Shown here in pieces: positions 17,455 through 25,887 of a stretch of 64,000 nt of DNA. The stretch is from Gammaproteobacteria bacterium (GTDB lineage Bacteria > Pseudomonadota > Gammaproteobacteria > UBA4575). Location of the stretch: assembly GCA_014075255.1 (NCBI GenBank), contig CP046178.1, positions 831,616-895,615 on the forward strand, read 5' to 3'. Position 1 is the stretch's first letter, and each line of letters opens with the position of its first letter. Made by a program: the position numbers and the translations under genes. The notes beneath the pieces are model-generated. The model made no database searches and had not been told where the DNA came from. It worked only from the letters and a program-made list of their open reading frames with translations.

Positions 17455-17468
17455 CGATTATAATAATT

Positions 17469-17978
17469 TTACTTCTCTGCTAAATCCTTCAAAGCCTTAT
17501 TCATTGAATTTAACATCGGAGGAACACTTTCTTCCATATGACTACAAATAATCGGGGCAAGTAATCCTTTAAACGTTTCTTTATGTATTAATTTCGTGCC
17601 TAAATCAGTTTCTTCAAGTTCAAATATCTTGTCATTAGTAAAAATGAATCCAGCGATCATATGTGCGCGCCAGTGAAAATAATTTGGTTCCTTAAGCTCA
17701 GTGATTATTGGATTATATTTAGGTCCGTTTTTACCTTCTTCTTTGCTTATCATAGTAATACTAAGAGTTGACCCAACAGTTGCGATACCTTTTGAGCCAT
17801 TAATAATTGGGCTCCATTCCTGCCAATTATTAATATCCGAAATAATGGACCAAACCTTAGAAGGTGAGGCTAAAATTTCGATTTCTGTTTTAATTTCTTG
17901 CGTTTTACTTCCTTCTACATACAAGAATAAGAGACCTACTAAAACCAACCCAAGAAGTACTAAGATTATTTTTTTCAT
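17469..17978 (-). CDS. SRPBCC-fold protein with N-terminal anchor
   Basis: A protein of 169 residues with one N-terminal membrane helix or signal (residues 3-21), then an SRPBCC (polyketide cyclase/START-like) lipid-pocket domain. The clues are IEILASPSKVWSIISDINNWQEWSPIING near residue 35, PKYNPIITELKEPNYFHWRAHM, and a C-terminal helix MEESVPPMLNSMNKALKDLAEK. Ligand and role are unknown. It sits 38 bases after the methylthioinosine phosphorylase gene and may be the tail of that operon. A degraded repeat follows it. Confidence 0.78.
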   Translation of the reverse strand: MKKIILVLLGLVLVGLLFLYVEGSKTQEIKTEIEILASPSKVWSIISDINNWQEWSPIINGSKGIATVGSTLSITMISKEEGKNGPKYNPIITELKEPNYFHWRAHMIAGFIFTNDKIFELEETDLGTKLIHKETFKGLLAPIICSHMEESVPPMLNSMNKALKDLAEK

Positions 17979-18016
17979 TAATTACAAAATCCGCTTTGGC
18001 TCGAAAATAGATATTA

Positions 18017-18754
18017 CTAATTTGAAATAGCAGAAACTAAAATAGAATTCACACTAACCATTCCGTCATCAATGGCTTGTTTAATTTCTTGCATAGTTAT
18101 TTCATTTCCGCCAATACCTGCTGCCCAGTTAACAGACAATGCACAGCATGCGTACTTTAACCCTAGTTCTTTTGCTAATGATGCTTCAGGCATTCCTGTC
18201 ATTCCTACGATATCGCACCCATCTTTTTGCATTCGAATAATTTCCGCTGCGGTTTCTAAACGTGGGCCCTGAGTCGCTCCATACACACCACCTTCATAAA
18301 TATCAATTTCACTTTCTATTGATGCTCGAATAAGCTTTTGCCGAAGTTCTTCGCTATAAGGGTGGGTAAAATCAATATGGGTAACATCTGATAAATTTTC
18401 TTCGAAAAATGTATGTTTGCGGTCATATGTGTAATCAATTATTTGATCAGGTATAACTATTTTTTTAGGTGGAATATCATCATGAATCCCACCAACTGCT
18501 GCCACCCCAATAACATGCGTAACACCAACACTTTTTAATGCCCAGATATTAGCGCAATAATTTATTTTATGAGGCGGGATAGTATGTCCAAGACCATGTC
18601 GCGCAATAAAAACGACTTCTTTCCCAGCTAACTCACCCATTATCAAAGGAGCACTGGAAATCCCATAGGGTGTATCTATGAATTCACTAGAATCAATACT
18701 GAGCTCATCAATGGATGAAAATCCAGTGCCTCCTATGATTGCGAGTTTAGTCAT
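18017..18754 (-). CDS. S-methyl-5'-thioinosine phosphorylase
   Basis: PNP/MTAP-family phosphorylase. Visible are the phosphate loop IGGTGFSSIDEL (residues 6-17), ARHGLGHTIPPHKINYCANIW (about 52-72), the ribose/phosphate Thr in GATQGPRLETAAEI (about 158-171) and a base-binding region MTGMPEASLAKELGLKYA followed by SVNWAAGIGG. The NWAAG stretch replaces the Asp-containing base site of true MTA phosphorylases and is what the Pseudomonas enzyme specific for 6-oxopurine methylthioinosine shows. The neighbours (hypoxanthine phosphoribosyltransferase and nagZ) are the same as in Pseudomonas. It salvages the nucleoside formed from polyamine by-product MTA after deamination, giving hypoxanthine for the next gene's enzyme. 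Confidence 0.88.
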   Translation of the reverse strand: MTKLAIIGGTGFSSIDELSIDSSEFIDTPYGISSAPLIMGELAGKEVVFIARHGLGHTIPPHKINYCANIWALKSVGVTHVIGVAAVGGIHDDIPPKKIVIPDQIIDYTYDRKHTFFEENLSDVTHIDFTHPYSEELRQKLIRASIESEIDIYEGGVYGATQGPRLETAAEIIRMQKDGCDIVGMTGMPEASLAKELGLKYACCALSVNWAAGIGGNEITMQEIKQAIDDGMVSVNSILVSAISN

Positions 18755-18776
18755 AGATTACAAATCACGCTTATCA

Positions 18777-19334
18777 TTAATTCTTATTAATGGCGTATAT
18801 GGAAGATAGATTGCGCAGATAACCCTTGTAATCCATACCCCACCCAAATACATAACGATCGGTAACTTCTAAACCAATAAAGTCAGGCGTAATATTTACA
18901 GGAGTATTTGATAATTTTTTCTTTAACAAAACGGCTGACAATACTTTCTTGGCACCTTTTGCATGACAATATGCAATAAGCTCTTGCAAGGTATAACCTT
19001 CATCTAATATATCATCAACAATAATTACGATTTGATCTTTAAGCGAAGTATCCGGCTCTTTATGCCAATGAATACTACTACCTTGTGTGTTGTTACGATA
19101 ACGATCTACATGCACATAATCTAGAACCATTGGCAATGAGATGCGCTGCATTAATGCAGCTGTAAACATCAACCCACCTTTCATCACGCACAACATAACT
19201 GGAACTTCACTATCCAATGAAGACTCAATGCTCTGAGCAACCTGATTTATTGCTTGTTTAATTTCTTGCTCAGATATTAAAACATCTGCATTTTCACGAA
19301 CTTGAACAATTTCTTGATGAGTGAGATCTTCCAT
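18777..19334 (-). CDS. hpt: Hypoxanthine(-guanine) phosphoribosyltransferase
   Basis: Converts hypoxanthine, and probably guanine, with PRPP to IMP/GMP in the cytoplasm. The type I PRTase fold is marked by the PRPP-binding loop VIIVDDILDEGYTLQEL (about residues 104-120), the cis-peptide loop VMLCVMKGGLMFTAALM (about 46-62) and a C-terminal FIGLEVTDRYVFGWGMDYKGYLRNL. The 185 residues are normal. It lies between mscS (11-base gap) and the methylthioinosine phosphorylase gene (22-base gap), whose product hypoxanthine it can use. Confidence 0.93.
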   Translation of the reverse strand: MEDLTHQEIVQVRENADVLISEQEIKQAINQVAQSIESSLDSEVPVMLCVMKGGLMFTAALMQRISLPMVLDYVHVDRYRNNTQGSSIHWHKEPDTSLKDQIVIIVDDILDEGYTLQELIAYCHAKGAKKVLSAVLLKKKLSNTPVNITPDFIGLEVTDRYVFGWGMDYKGYLRNLSSIYAINKN

Positions 19335-19345
19335 GAATTACTTAG

Positions 19346-20458
19346 TTATGACTGAGTTAATACACTGGTATCATTATTCTCTACTTGCAAAACACGTGTA
19401 GGGAATGCTAAATCTGCATTATGCTTTTCAACAATCTCATACACTTTTAAAAGCACTTCGTGCTTCACCTCATGAAATTTAACCCAGTTTACCGTTTTGG
19501 TAAAAGTGTAGATAAAGAAATCAACCGATGATTCATTGAACTCATTAAAATTTACTATCATGGTTTGATTGCTATCAATTTCTTTATGACTTAGCAACAT
19601 TTGTTTCACTTCCTTCACAATATCATTTACCACAGAAATATCGTTATACCGAAGGCCCATCGTTTCATAAATTCTGCGGTGTGACATGCGTGATGGATTT
19701 TCAACAATGATGTTCATAAAGATCGAATTTGGCACATAGATCGGTCGTTTACTAAAGGTACGAATGCGCGTTTGGCGCCAGCCTATTTCTTCTACCGTTC
19801 CTTCTATTTTCTTATCAGGCGAACGAATCCAATCACCCACCTTAAATGGCCGATCTAAGTACACCATTAGACCTCCAAAGAAATTAGACAGTAGGTCTTT
19901 GGCTGCGAAGCCCACTGCAATGCCCCCTATTCCTCCAAATGCCAACACACCTGAGATACTAAATCCAAGTGTTTGCAACATTACTAATGCAGCAGTAATA
20001 AAAATCGAAGCGCGCACAAGTTTTGCTAATGCATGGGTAGTAGTCAGATCAACCGGCTTACCCTTTTGACGTTGGCGCACAACGTATGCTTTTTCAAATT
20101 CTTTTACAAAACGAATTAAGAACCATGCAAGTGTAGCTACGATGGTTACATTTCTTATTGGACCTATCGCACGAAATATTTCAGCCTCACTTCGACTCGC
20201 TACAATTTCTGCCGCAAATAAAACTCCAATTACCCATACCAACATACGGAAGGGCCTGTTAGCTGCTTGTATGAATGCATCATCCCATGGATTTGCAGTT
20301 TTTTCTGCTCGTGCAGATAGTTTTTTTAAGAAAATTTTAAATGCGAAGTTTATTAATAAAACCGCCAATACAATTACAAATACTTGTAATACCCATGGCT
20401 TGAAATACATCGCTAAACTTGAGTCACCAAAAATATTTGTGAAATCTATGTTTTCCAT
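19346..20458 (-). CDS. MscS-family mechanosensitive channel
   Basis: Small-conductance mechanosensitive channel that releases solutes on hypo-osmotic shock. The protein has 370 residues with N-terminal helices (about 17-38, 70-88, 98-115), the pore-lining helix GVLAFGGIGGIAVGFAAKDLLSNFFGGL (about 168-195), then the beta domain starting MVYLDRPFKVGDWIRSPDK and a vestibule domain ending in an acidic tail. A normal four-gene operon context places it between nagZ (27-base gap) and hpt. Confidence 0.93.
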   Translation of the reverse strand: MENIDFTNIFGDSSLAMYFKPWVLQVFVIVLAVLLINFAFKIFLKKLSARAEKTANPWDDAFIQAANRPFRMLVWVIGVLFAAEIVASRSEAEIFRAIGPIRNVTIVATLAWFLIRFVKEFEKAYVVRQRQKGKPVDLTTTHALAKLVRASIFITAALVMLQTLGFSISGVLAFGGIGGIAVGFAAKDLLSNFFGGLMVYLDRPFKVGDWIRSPDKKIEGTVEEIGWRQTRIRTFSKRPIYVPNSIFMNIIVENPSRMSHRRIYETMGLRYNDISVVNDIVKEVKQMLLSHKEIDSNQTMIVNFNEFNESSVDFFIYTFTKTVNWVKFHEVKHEVLLKVYEIVEKHNADLAFPTRVLQVENNDTSVLTQS

Positions 20459-20485
20459 TCTTTATATCTTTTTTCCAAAATAATT

Positions 20486-21559
20486 TTACAGGGTGAGTTC
20501 GCCATAAGGCGAATCTTGATAGGACTCTACTTGTGTAACGGCGTGTTGCCATTCAGTAGAGTTTCTTAATTTCTGATAAGTCGTTGGATCTTTACCACCG
20601 TGCATACGTGTTAAGCGCATTTGTGATGCTGGATTATTATAGTTATCTAACTGTTCTGCCACTAAACATGCATTTTCACTAGAATTGCAAATTAATGCCA
20701 TATCACATCCGGCACTCAATGCTCTCTGTGTTCGTAGTAGATAATTATTACCATCCCCGTCATCACCCTGGCTATCACATAGAGCAGCCTTCATGCTTAA
20801 ATCATCACTGAATATAACACCCTTAAATTCTAACTGCTTTCGCAATACATCTTGTAACCATAATTTTGAAAAGGTGGCTATTTCAGGGACAACTTTTTCA
20901 TATATAACATGCGCACTCATCAATCCTGCTAAACCATTATCAATTAAACGTTTAAACGGAACGAGATCCTTACTTGCTATGTCTTCAAATTCTCTTAAAT
21001 CGGTCGGCAATTCAATGTGTGAATCTGCAGTTACCGCGCCATGCCCAGGAAAGTGTTTTCCTACGGCTTGCATTCCCGCATTACGCATTCCTTGCACATA
21101 ACGTATTGCAAGTAACGAAACCACTTCAGAATCTTTATGAAATGCACGATCACCTATCACTTGGCTCACGCCATAATTTAAATCTAATATCGGCGCAAAA
21201 CTAAAATCAATCCCTATAGAGCGTAATTCAGAAGCCATTAACCATCCGCTAACTGTAGCAAGCTCTTCTGCTCGCTTAGGTTCAGAATCATAAATTTGAC
21301 CCAAAAGATTTATTGCGGGCAGTTGCGTAAAGCCTTCTCGCAAACGTTGCACTCGTCCACCTTCCTGATCAATAGCAATTAACAATCTTGGGTGTCGTAG
21401 TTCGTGGATTTCTTCAATTAATTCGATCAAGCGTTCTACAGAAGTAAAATTTCGGCTAAATAAAATTACACCGCCTACCTGTGACGATTGCAGTAATTCC
21501 CTCTCCTCCACAGACATGCAATCTGCAGCGAGATCTACCATTAGTGGACCCAGTGACAT
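20486..21559 (-). CDS. nagZ: Beta-N-acetylhexosaminidase NagZ
   Basis: Cytoplasmic GH3 glucosaminidase that removes GlcNAc from anhydromuropeptides during peptidoglycan recycling. Diagnostic pieces are IAIDQEGGRVQRLREGFTQLP (about 62-82), the KHFPGHGAVTADSHIELP loop carrying the Asp-His catalytic dyad (about 166-183) and the nucleophile region GVIFSDDLSMKAA (about 244-256). The 357 residues fit the family (330-360). First gene of the operon nagZ-mscS-hpt-mtip. A strong hairpin with a U-tract on the same strand lies about 90 bases upstream of its start. Confidence 0.96.
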   Translation of the reverse strand: MSLGPLMVDLAADCMSVEERELLQSSQVGGVILFSRNFTSVERLIELIEEIHELRHPRLLIAIDQEGGRVQRLREGFTQLPAINLLGQIYDSEPKRAEELATVSGWLMASELRSIGIDFSFAPILDLNYGVSQVIGDRAFHKDSEVVSLLAIRYVQGMRNAGMQAVGKHFPGHGAVTADSHIELPTDLREFEDIASKDLVPFKRLIDNGLAGLMSAHVIYEKVVPEIATFSKLWLQDVLRKQLEFKGVIFSDDLSMKAALCDSQGDDGDGNNYLLRTQRALSAGCDMALICNSSENACLVAEQLDNYNNPASQMRLTRMHGGKDPTTYQKLRNSTEWQHAVTQVESYQDSPYGELTL

Positions 21560-22095
21560 GTGTTGATTATTTGCGATTGCTGCCTAGAAGTGAAGCATGG
21601 TGATGAGTAATTTCATCGTTACTCGGTAAGATTTATACTGAAGCAAAAAAAAGGCCGTCTTAATAAGACGGCCGAATCCAGGAGGAGTCGAGAATAACAA
21701 CATGCCAAATAGAGGATATCTGTATCATGTTGAGAGGCTCATGAATAAAGAAGCATATATGATGCCAAAAACCCTATTTTCTTTTTTTTCAGCTACTTAT
21801 CGATTCTAGTCGTGTATTAATTGCTTTAATATCGACAATTTTGGGCACATTTGTGACAATTTATAGCATTAAAGTTACGTAAGTGAATTGATTAATAACG
21901 GTTTTTTGTCTCTTTTTTCTCAGCATAACGCGATCGCTTAATTAATATACAAATCGAATCATTTATCCATGCATACCATCCGTAACAGATGATTTCTATT
22001 TATACTGGGTGATTAGGCCGTGAATTAGCCCATAACGCGTACCAAAGTGACTCAATAAAGAGTTGTGAATTAGGCTAGAAAAAAATACAAAAATA
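21560..22095. other. Long intergenic region between nagZ and zapE
   Basis: A gap of 536 bases between divergent genes. It holds a perfect terminator hairpin acting on the minus strand (21645-21673) and, just beyond it on the plus strand, an AGGAGG followed 16 bases later by a short frame of 35 codons (ATG at 21702) that resembles no known protein. The rest, to zapE, is AT-rich, with homopurine and homopyrimidine runs. The sequence would suit a leader or small RNA on the minus strand. No riboswitch class was recognised. Confidence 0.45.
21645..21673 (-). terminator. Rho-independent terminator (minus strand) in the nagZ leader
   Basis: GGCCGTCTT, a three-base loop AAT, then AAGACGGCC form a perfect 9-bp GC-rich stem. 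Eight A residues precede it on the plus strand, so RNA made from the minus strand ends in a U8 tract. No minus-strand gene lies to its right before 24.4 kb. It therefore ends either a small RNA or an attenuated leader of nagZ (start at 21559). Confidence 0.85.
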
Positions 22096-23196
22096 ATGAT
22101 TGAATCCGTATATCAAGCACTCGTCGACAGTGAACAGCTTGTAGAAGACCTAAACCAAAAGAAAGTGATACAGGCTTTACAGGTTTTGCATGATGAACTT
22201 GGTGAAGACAACCCTGATGACTCAACCATAATTGATCGTTTCACTACTTTCTTATCACGCAAATCCAATACAAGAACGATACAAGGCCTCTACATATGGG
22301 GTGGGGTTGGTCGTGGCAAAACATTTTTAATGGATTTGTTCTTTTCGAATCTACATTTTCAAGACAAATTGCGTCTACATTTCCATCGTTTTATGGATCA
22401 AGCTCATACAATGCTAAACAACTATCGTGATGAACCCGATCCGTTAAAACTTGTTGCTAAAGAGTTTTCAACTAAAGCCAAAGTGCTTTGTTTTGATGAG
22501 TTTTTTGTAAACGACATTGGCGATGCCATGATACTCGCAGGATTGCTTGAAGGCCTATTCGAGAACAACGTAGCTTTAATAGCTACATCTAACGTTGAAC
22601 CTAGTTTGCTTTATAAAGATGGTTTGCAACGAGAACGTTTTTTACCCACCATCCAACTATTGCAAGAACATACTAAAGTTATTCATCTTGAAGGTGAAAT
22701 AGACCATCGTTTTGAATTCTTACAGACCAACGATGTGTATAACTATCCTATTGAAGAATCTTCACGTGATTGGCTTAAGCATAGCTTCCTAAATCTTGCC
22801 AATGAGCGAGTAGAATCATCATGGGAAAAAATAAAAATAAACGATAGACAAATCCAGACTATTCAGCACACAGACACCGTAGCTTGGTTTGATTTTAATG
22901 AAATATGCGATGGTCCACGCAGCGCTTCTGACTATATCGCGATAGCTAAACAATTTAATACTGTATTAATTTCTCACGTACCCATCTTTGAAGGGAAAGA
23001 TGATCAAGCCCGCAGATTTGTTAATATGGTAGATGAATTCTATGATAGAAATGTTAAATTAATTTTGTCTGCAGAAGCGAGTCCCGCTAAACTATATAAA
23101 GGAAAGCGCTTAGATGCTGAATTTGGCCGGACTACCAGCCGATTGAGTGAAATGCAGTCACATGAATATTTAGAAAAACAACACCAACCAAATTAA
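22096..23196 (+). CDS. zapE: Cell-division ATPase ZapE (AFG1-like)
   Basis: P-loop ATPase that associates with the Z-ring late in division. Walker A is GLYIWGGVGRGKTFLMD (about 65-81), followed by LRLHFHRFM, Walker B VLCFDEFFVNDIGDAMIL (about 131-148), ATSNVEPSLLYKDGLQRERFLP (about 170-191) and the AFG1 C-terminal block AEASPAKLYKG. The 366 residues are typical. Start is the ATG at 22096 in an AAAATAATG context with no strong SD. It is followed by mdh with a 21-base gap. Confidence 0.95.
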   Translation: MIESVYQALVDSEQLVEDLNQKKVIQALQVLHDELGEDNPDDSTIIDRFTTFLSRKSNTRTIQGLYIWGGVGRGKTFLMDLFFSNLHFQDKLRLHFHRFMDQAHTMLNNYRDEPDPLKLVAKEFSTKAKVLCFDEFFVNDIGDAMILAGLLEGLFENNVALIATSNVEPSLLYKDGLQRERFLPTIQLLQEHTKVIHLEGEIDHRFEFLQTNDVYNYPIEESSRDWLKHSFLNLANERVESSWEKIKINDRQIQTIQHTDTVAWFDFNEICDGPRSASDYIAIAKQFNTVLISHVPIFEGKDDQARRFVNMVDEFYDRNVKLILSAEASPAKLYKGKRLDAEFGRTTSRLSEMQSHEYLEKQHQPN

Positions 23197-23217
23197 AAAT
23201 ACATTTAGGAGTTAGTA

Positions 23218-24189
23218 ATGAAGCCAGCAGTACGCGTAGCAATAACAGGAGCCGCAGGAAATATAGGCTATGCAGCCGCATTTAGAGTGGCCGCAGGAAA
23301 CATGCTTGGCCCAGATCAACCGATCATATTACAGCTGATTGAAATCCCGCCTGCACTTGGAGCTTTAGAGGGTGTTGAAATGGAATTGCGTGATTGTGCA
23401 TTCCCGCTGCTACACGACATAATTTGTACAGCAGATGTTAACCAAGGCTTTGGCGATGTCGATTACGTTTTATCAATAGGATCCAAACCACGAACCAAAG
23501 GCATGGAACGTGCAGATTTACTTAGTGAGAACGGCAAAATTTTCGGCCCTCAAGGTAAAGCAATTAATGACAATGCATCTAAAGATGTAAAAGTGCTTGT
23601 CGTAGGTAACCCTGCCAATACCAATGCACTCATCGCATGCAATAACGCACCTGATTTAAACCCTTCACAATTTACTTCCATGATGCGCTTAGACCATAAC
23701 CGTGCAATCAGTCAGCTTGCATCTAAAACAAGCGCCAAGGTAACCGACATCAACAAGATGGTCGTTTGGGGCAATCATTCACTAACGCAGTTTCCTGATA
23801 TTGGCCACTGCACTGTAAATGGCAAACAGGCTAAATCATTAGTAGATGATGTCTGGTACAAAAATGAATTCATGCCTAAAGTACAAAAACGGGGCGCAGA
23901 AATCATCAGTGCACGGGGCGCTTCCTCTGCTGCATCAGCGGCATCTGCTGCCATCGACCACATGCGAGACTGGGTGCTTGGCACCAATGACTGGGTCAGC
24001 ATGGGCATGATTTCTAAAGGTGATTACGGAATAGCTGAAGGTTTAATGTATTCCTTCCCCGTTACCTGCAGCAATGGAAGCTACGAAGTAGTTCAAGGGT
24101 TAAATCAAGACGATTTTAGTGTGCAAATGATGAAAGAAACTGAAAAAGAATTACTCGAAGAACGCGAAGCAGTCAAAGACTTGCTTTAA
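23218..24189 (+). CDS. mdh: Malate dehydrogenase
   Basis: NAD-dependent malate/oxaloacetate interconversion in the TCA cycle. It belongs to the lactate-dehydrogenase-like group (323 residues), with the Rossmann glycine motif [18 protein letters not shown] (10-27), substrate arginines in [14 protein letters not shown] (about 90-104), [10 protein letters not shown] (about 131-140), [13 protein letters not shown] and the catalytic histidine in [12 protein letters not shown] (about 184-195). An AGGAG ribosome-binding site stands 7 bases before the ATG. It is the last plus-strand gene before the accessory block. Confidence 0.97.
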   Translation: MKPAVRVAITGAAGNIGYAAAFRVAAGNMLGPDQPIILQLIEIPPALGALEGVEMELRDCAFPLLHDIICTADVNQGFGDVDYVLSIGSKPRTKGMERADLLSENGKIFGPQGKAINDNASKDVKVLVVGNPANTNALIACNNAPDLNPSQFTSMMRLDHNRAISQLASKTSAKVTDINKMVVWGNHSLTQFPDIGHCTVNGKQAKSLVDDVWYKNEFMPKVQKRGAEIISARGASSAASAASAAIDHMRDWVLGTNDWVSMGMISKGDYGIAEGLMYSFPVTCSNGSYEVVQGLNQDDFSVQMMKETEKELLEEREAVKDLL

Positions 24190-24209
24190 AAATCACATAG
24201 ATGATGTAC

Positions 24210-24377
24210 ACGACTGCATGGTTGCAGGAGGTACGATTCCATGGATGGAATCGGTAGAGTCGAGTCTGGAACAGAGACCGAGATCAGCAGGAGCAGTTAC
24301 CGAGGATGTACAAGTGTCACGTGAGACAGGGTGTTGGGGAAAACCACGAGAATAAGAGTAGCAACATGAATGTTGCT
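24210..24377. repeat. Hairpin-rich dispersed element after mdh
   Basis: About 170 bases without a credible gene but full of small stems. CTGCA-TGGT-TGCAG (24214-24227), CGATTCCAT-GG-ATGGAATCG (24234-24253, perfect 9-bp arms) and AGCAACAT-GA-ATGTTGCT (24360-24377, perfect 8-bp arms) share a CATGRATG-like centre (CATGGTTG in the first) but have different, self-complementary arms. Between them are GTCT...AGAC (24264-24278) and TGG...CCA (24334-24346). The block CAGTTACCGAGGA (24294-24306) recurs as CAGTTTCCGAGGA at 17405. Arms that differ yet still pair suggest that the structure, in DNA or RNA, is what is kept. It may also serve as the 3' end of mdh mRNA. Confidence 0.6.
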
Positions 24378-24395
24378 TCAAATTAAATCTTCTGT

Positions 24396-24428
24396 GAATG
24401 TCCGCTGTCGACTAATAGCGGTCATTTA
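24396..24428 (-). repeat. Short palindromic repeat, copy 1 (3' of the thioredoxin-like gene)
   Basis: AATGTCCGCTGTCGAC joined to TAATAGCGGTCATTTAC. The arms TGTCCGCT and AGCGGTCA pair with one mismatch around a short loop. The stop codon of the gene at 24422 (TGA) lies inside the repeat. Confidence 0.8.
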
Positions 24429-24844
24429 CCACGTGTTCTTTTCGCTGCGGGGCAAACATTACGTCCAAAAATATGGGCTTGGCTTTGCCTTTCAATTTCT
24501 ACGTCATGCTTAATTTTTTCCATATCTAACTTTGATACTTGTTGAAGTATGGAAGAAACATCATGTTTATTTAGTTCCGATATGGGCTCGCAAAATAATA
24601 CAATTTGTTCGCGCATAATTAAAACTGTGGGTTCTTCTGTAGAAATACCAAGCATTTGTGCAATGTCTTGGCTTTTATCAATATCGATGTAGGCAATGGT
24701 TTCCGACAATGATGTATACTTATTTCCAAAAATACGGGCAAATACCTCTTCTGGTTTGTTTATAGAGTCTTGATAAAAAACACATAGTAGAACACTAGTT
24801 TTTTTGGTTTCTAAATAAAATGTTTCTGAATTAAGCTCAATCAT
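24422..24844 (-). CDS. Thioredoxin-like fold protein, unknown function
   Basis: A protein of 140 residues when started at the ATG at 24844, which has AAAGGA 9 bases upstream; a TTG six codons earlier is less likely. Segments such as KKTSVLLCVFYQDSINKPEEVFARI, TIAYIDIDKSQDIAQMLGISTEEPTVLIMRE and VLFCEP follow the beta-alpha-beta and cis-Pro (EPTVLIM) pattern of thioredoxin folds. The usual CxxC is missing: only a lone Cys in VLLCVFYQDS occupies the site. A redox role is therefore doubtful. The C-terminus ends TRGK with its stop inside the repeat. Lone accessory gene of the repeat-flanked block. Confidence 0.65.
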   Translation of the reverse strand: MIELNSETFYLETKKTSVLLCVFYQDSINKPEEVFARIFGNKYTSLSETIAYIDIDKSQDIAQMLGISTEEPTVLIMREQIVLFCEPISELNKHDVSSILQQVSKLDMEKIKHDVEIERQSQAHIFGRNVCPAAKRTRGK

Positions 24845-24916
24845 CGAAAATGATCCTTTCAAATCTTAGTGCCATATAAATTCGAGTAATTTTACATTGA
24901 TTTATTCTATTATGGT

Positions 24917-24948
24917 GAATGTCTGCTTTTGGTCGTTAGCGGTCATAG
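24917..24948 (-). repeat. Short palindromic repeat, copy 2
   Basis: GAATGTCTGCTTTTGG followed by TCGTTAGCGGTCATAG. Same polarity as the other copies. It supplies the last codons (tyrosine, aspartate, arginine, stop) of the gene ending at 24936, so repeat and coding sequence overlap. Confidence 0.78.
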
Positions 24949-25406
24949 TAATTCATTAATTCTGCGTCTGATATTTCTTTACCGAGATGACCCTTAAACA
25001 CAGCTGAGTATTCAGTATTATTTTCAAGAAGCTTGAATTTTATTTGCTCATACTTTTCGGTATAAACTGTTATCGCATCATGAATAGTATTTGCAACCAC
25101 ATTCGCAACTTTTTCTAAGTAGTTTTTATCTGATTCTTCAATAATTTTAATTTTATTGCTATAACTAGAGTAGTCCCCCAAAACAATGACACATGGCATA
25201 ACATCCTTAAACCAATGTAGATGACCTAGATTTACCTCTAAATACCTATCTCTCCAGTCCCATGATGTACCGAACCAGAGGTTTTTGCGACGGTAAAGTA
25301 CTTCTGGTTTCATGCAGTCTTTGAGTCTCACCTCTTCAAAGCCGAGCTCTAAAAGAGTCGGTGCGAGCACCTTATCTATAGTCTTGTGATATTCAGACTT
25401 CTTCAT
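24936..25406 (-). CDS. Accessory protein of unknown function
   Basis: A protein of 156 residues starting MKKSEYHKTIDKVLAPTLLELGFEE at the ATG at 25406. A longer frame begins at 25541, but its first part contains NGRYWPKADIH, which is simply the translated repeat copy at 25439-25472, so it is not coding. The protein is soluble, rich in Lys/Glu/Asp/Tyr, with LWFGTSWDWRDRYLEVNLGHLHWFKDVMPCVIVLGDY in the middle. The pattern resembles small immunity-like or DUF4304-type proteins (opening with 'L-x-P-x-L-x-x-x-GF'), but this is not certain. The last codons fall inside repeat copy 2. Confidence 0.62.
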   Translation of the reverse strand: MKKSEYHKTIDKVLAPTLLELGFEEVRLKDCMKPEVLYRRKNLWFGTSWDWRDRYLEVNLGHLHWFKDVMPCVIVLGDYSSYSNKIKIIEESDKNYLEKVANVVANTIHDAITVYTEKYEQIKFKLLENNTEYSAVFKGHLGKEISDAELMNYYDR

Positions 25407-25438
25407 ATCAAATTGAGTCAATAAATATGTGAATTGAT

Positions 25439-25472
25439 GAATGTCCGCTTTCGGCCAATAACGGCCATTAAC
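25439..25472 (-). repeat. Short palindromic repeat, copy 3
   Basis: GAATGTCCGCTTTCGG followed by CCAATAACGGCCATTAA. It lies 36 bases beyond the stop of the DUF6122 gene (25508) and upstream of the start of the gene at 25406. Confidence 0.8.
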
Positions 25473-25507
25473 ACCACGTATTGTTATGTGCTCTTGTTGA
25501 ATTAATC

Positions 25508-25822
25508 TTAGTTTACCCACACACCATTTGTCACCTGGCAATCAATAGCATCTAGACACATATGAATAATCAAGCCAAGTCCTATAAATCGAGTCTTAGG
25601 CACAAAACAAAGTACAAGATACAAACCGATAAACCATGGTTGATGTAACGGGTGAAAGCCAATGCTACAGCGATTAGGGTTATAAATGGGGCTTGCAATT
25701 AAGTGATCGAGATCAACGAGCATTGTCGCGACCATTATAAAATATGCGTATTTCCAGTGCCTTCGAAAGAAAATTCCAGTTACAACTGCTGGAATCACAA
25801 AATGCAATACTACATGAATCAT
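25508..25822 (-). CDS. DUF6122 family membrane protein
   Basis: A protein of 104 residues with about three hydrophobic helices. It carries the characteristic VDLDHLIASPIYNPNRCSIGFHPLH segment (about residues 36-60) and IGLGLIIHMCLDAIDC near the end. His, Asp and paired-His positions recall the metal-binding YdjM-type membrane hydrolases, and match DUF6122 proteins as I remember them. Function unknown. It is flanked by repeat copy 4 upstream and copy 3 downstream. Confidence 0.82.
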   Translation of the reverse strand: MIHVVLHFVIPAVVTGIFFRRHWKYAYFIMVATMLVDLDHLIASPIYNPNRCSIGFHPLHQPWFIGLYLVLCFVPKTRFIGLGLIIHMCLDAIDCQVTNGVWVN

Positions 25823-25833
25823 TTACACGCGAC

Positions 25834-25866
25834 TTTATGTCTGCTTTCGGCCACCGGAGGACATTA
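25834..25866 (-). repeat. Short palindromic repeat, copy 4
   Basis: TTATGTCTGCTTTCGG followed by CCACCGGAGGACATTAC. It is 21 bases beyond the stop of the FAD monooxygenase gene and partly degraded in the right arm (CCGGAGGACA). Confidence 0.72.
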
Positions 25867-25887
25867 CACTTGCAGCGTGATGCTGCG

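Noticed and set aside
21702-21809. A 35-codon plus-strand frame behind AGGAGG upstream of zapE
   Set aside because: The spacing from the AGGAGG is too long (16 bases), the product resembles nothing, and the run ends in a poly-T tract. Recorded only as part of the intergenic description.
24193-24381. A 62-codon minus-strand frame after mdh
   Set aside because: It runs entirely through the hairpin element, its composition follows the palindromes, and there is no ribosome-binding site; not a gene.
25407-25541. N-terminal extension of the accessory gene ending at 24936
   Set aside because: The added residues include NGRYWPKADIH, the translated palindromic repeat. The ATG at 25406 is the sensible start.
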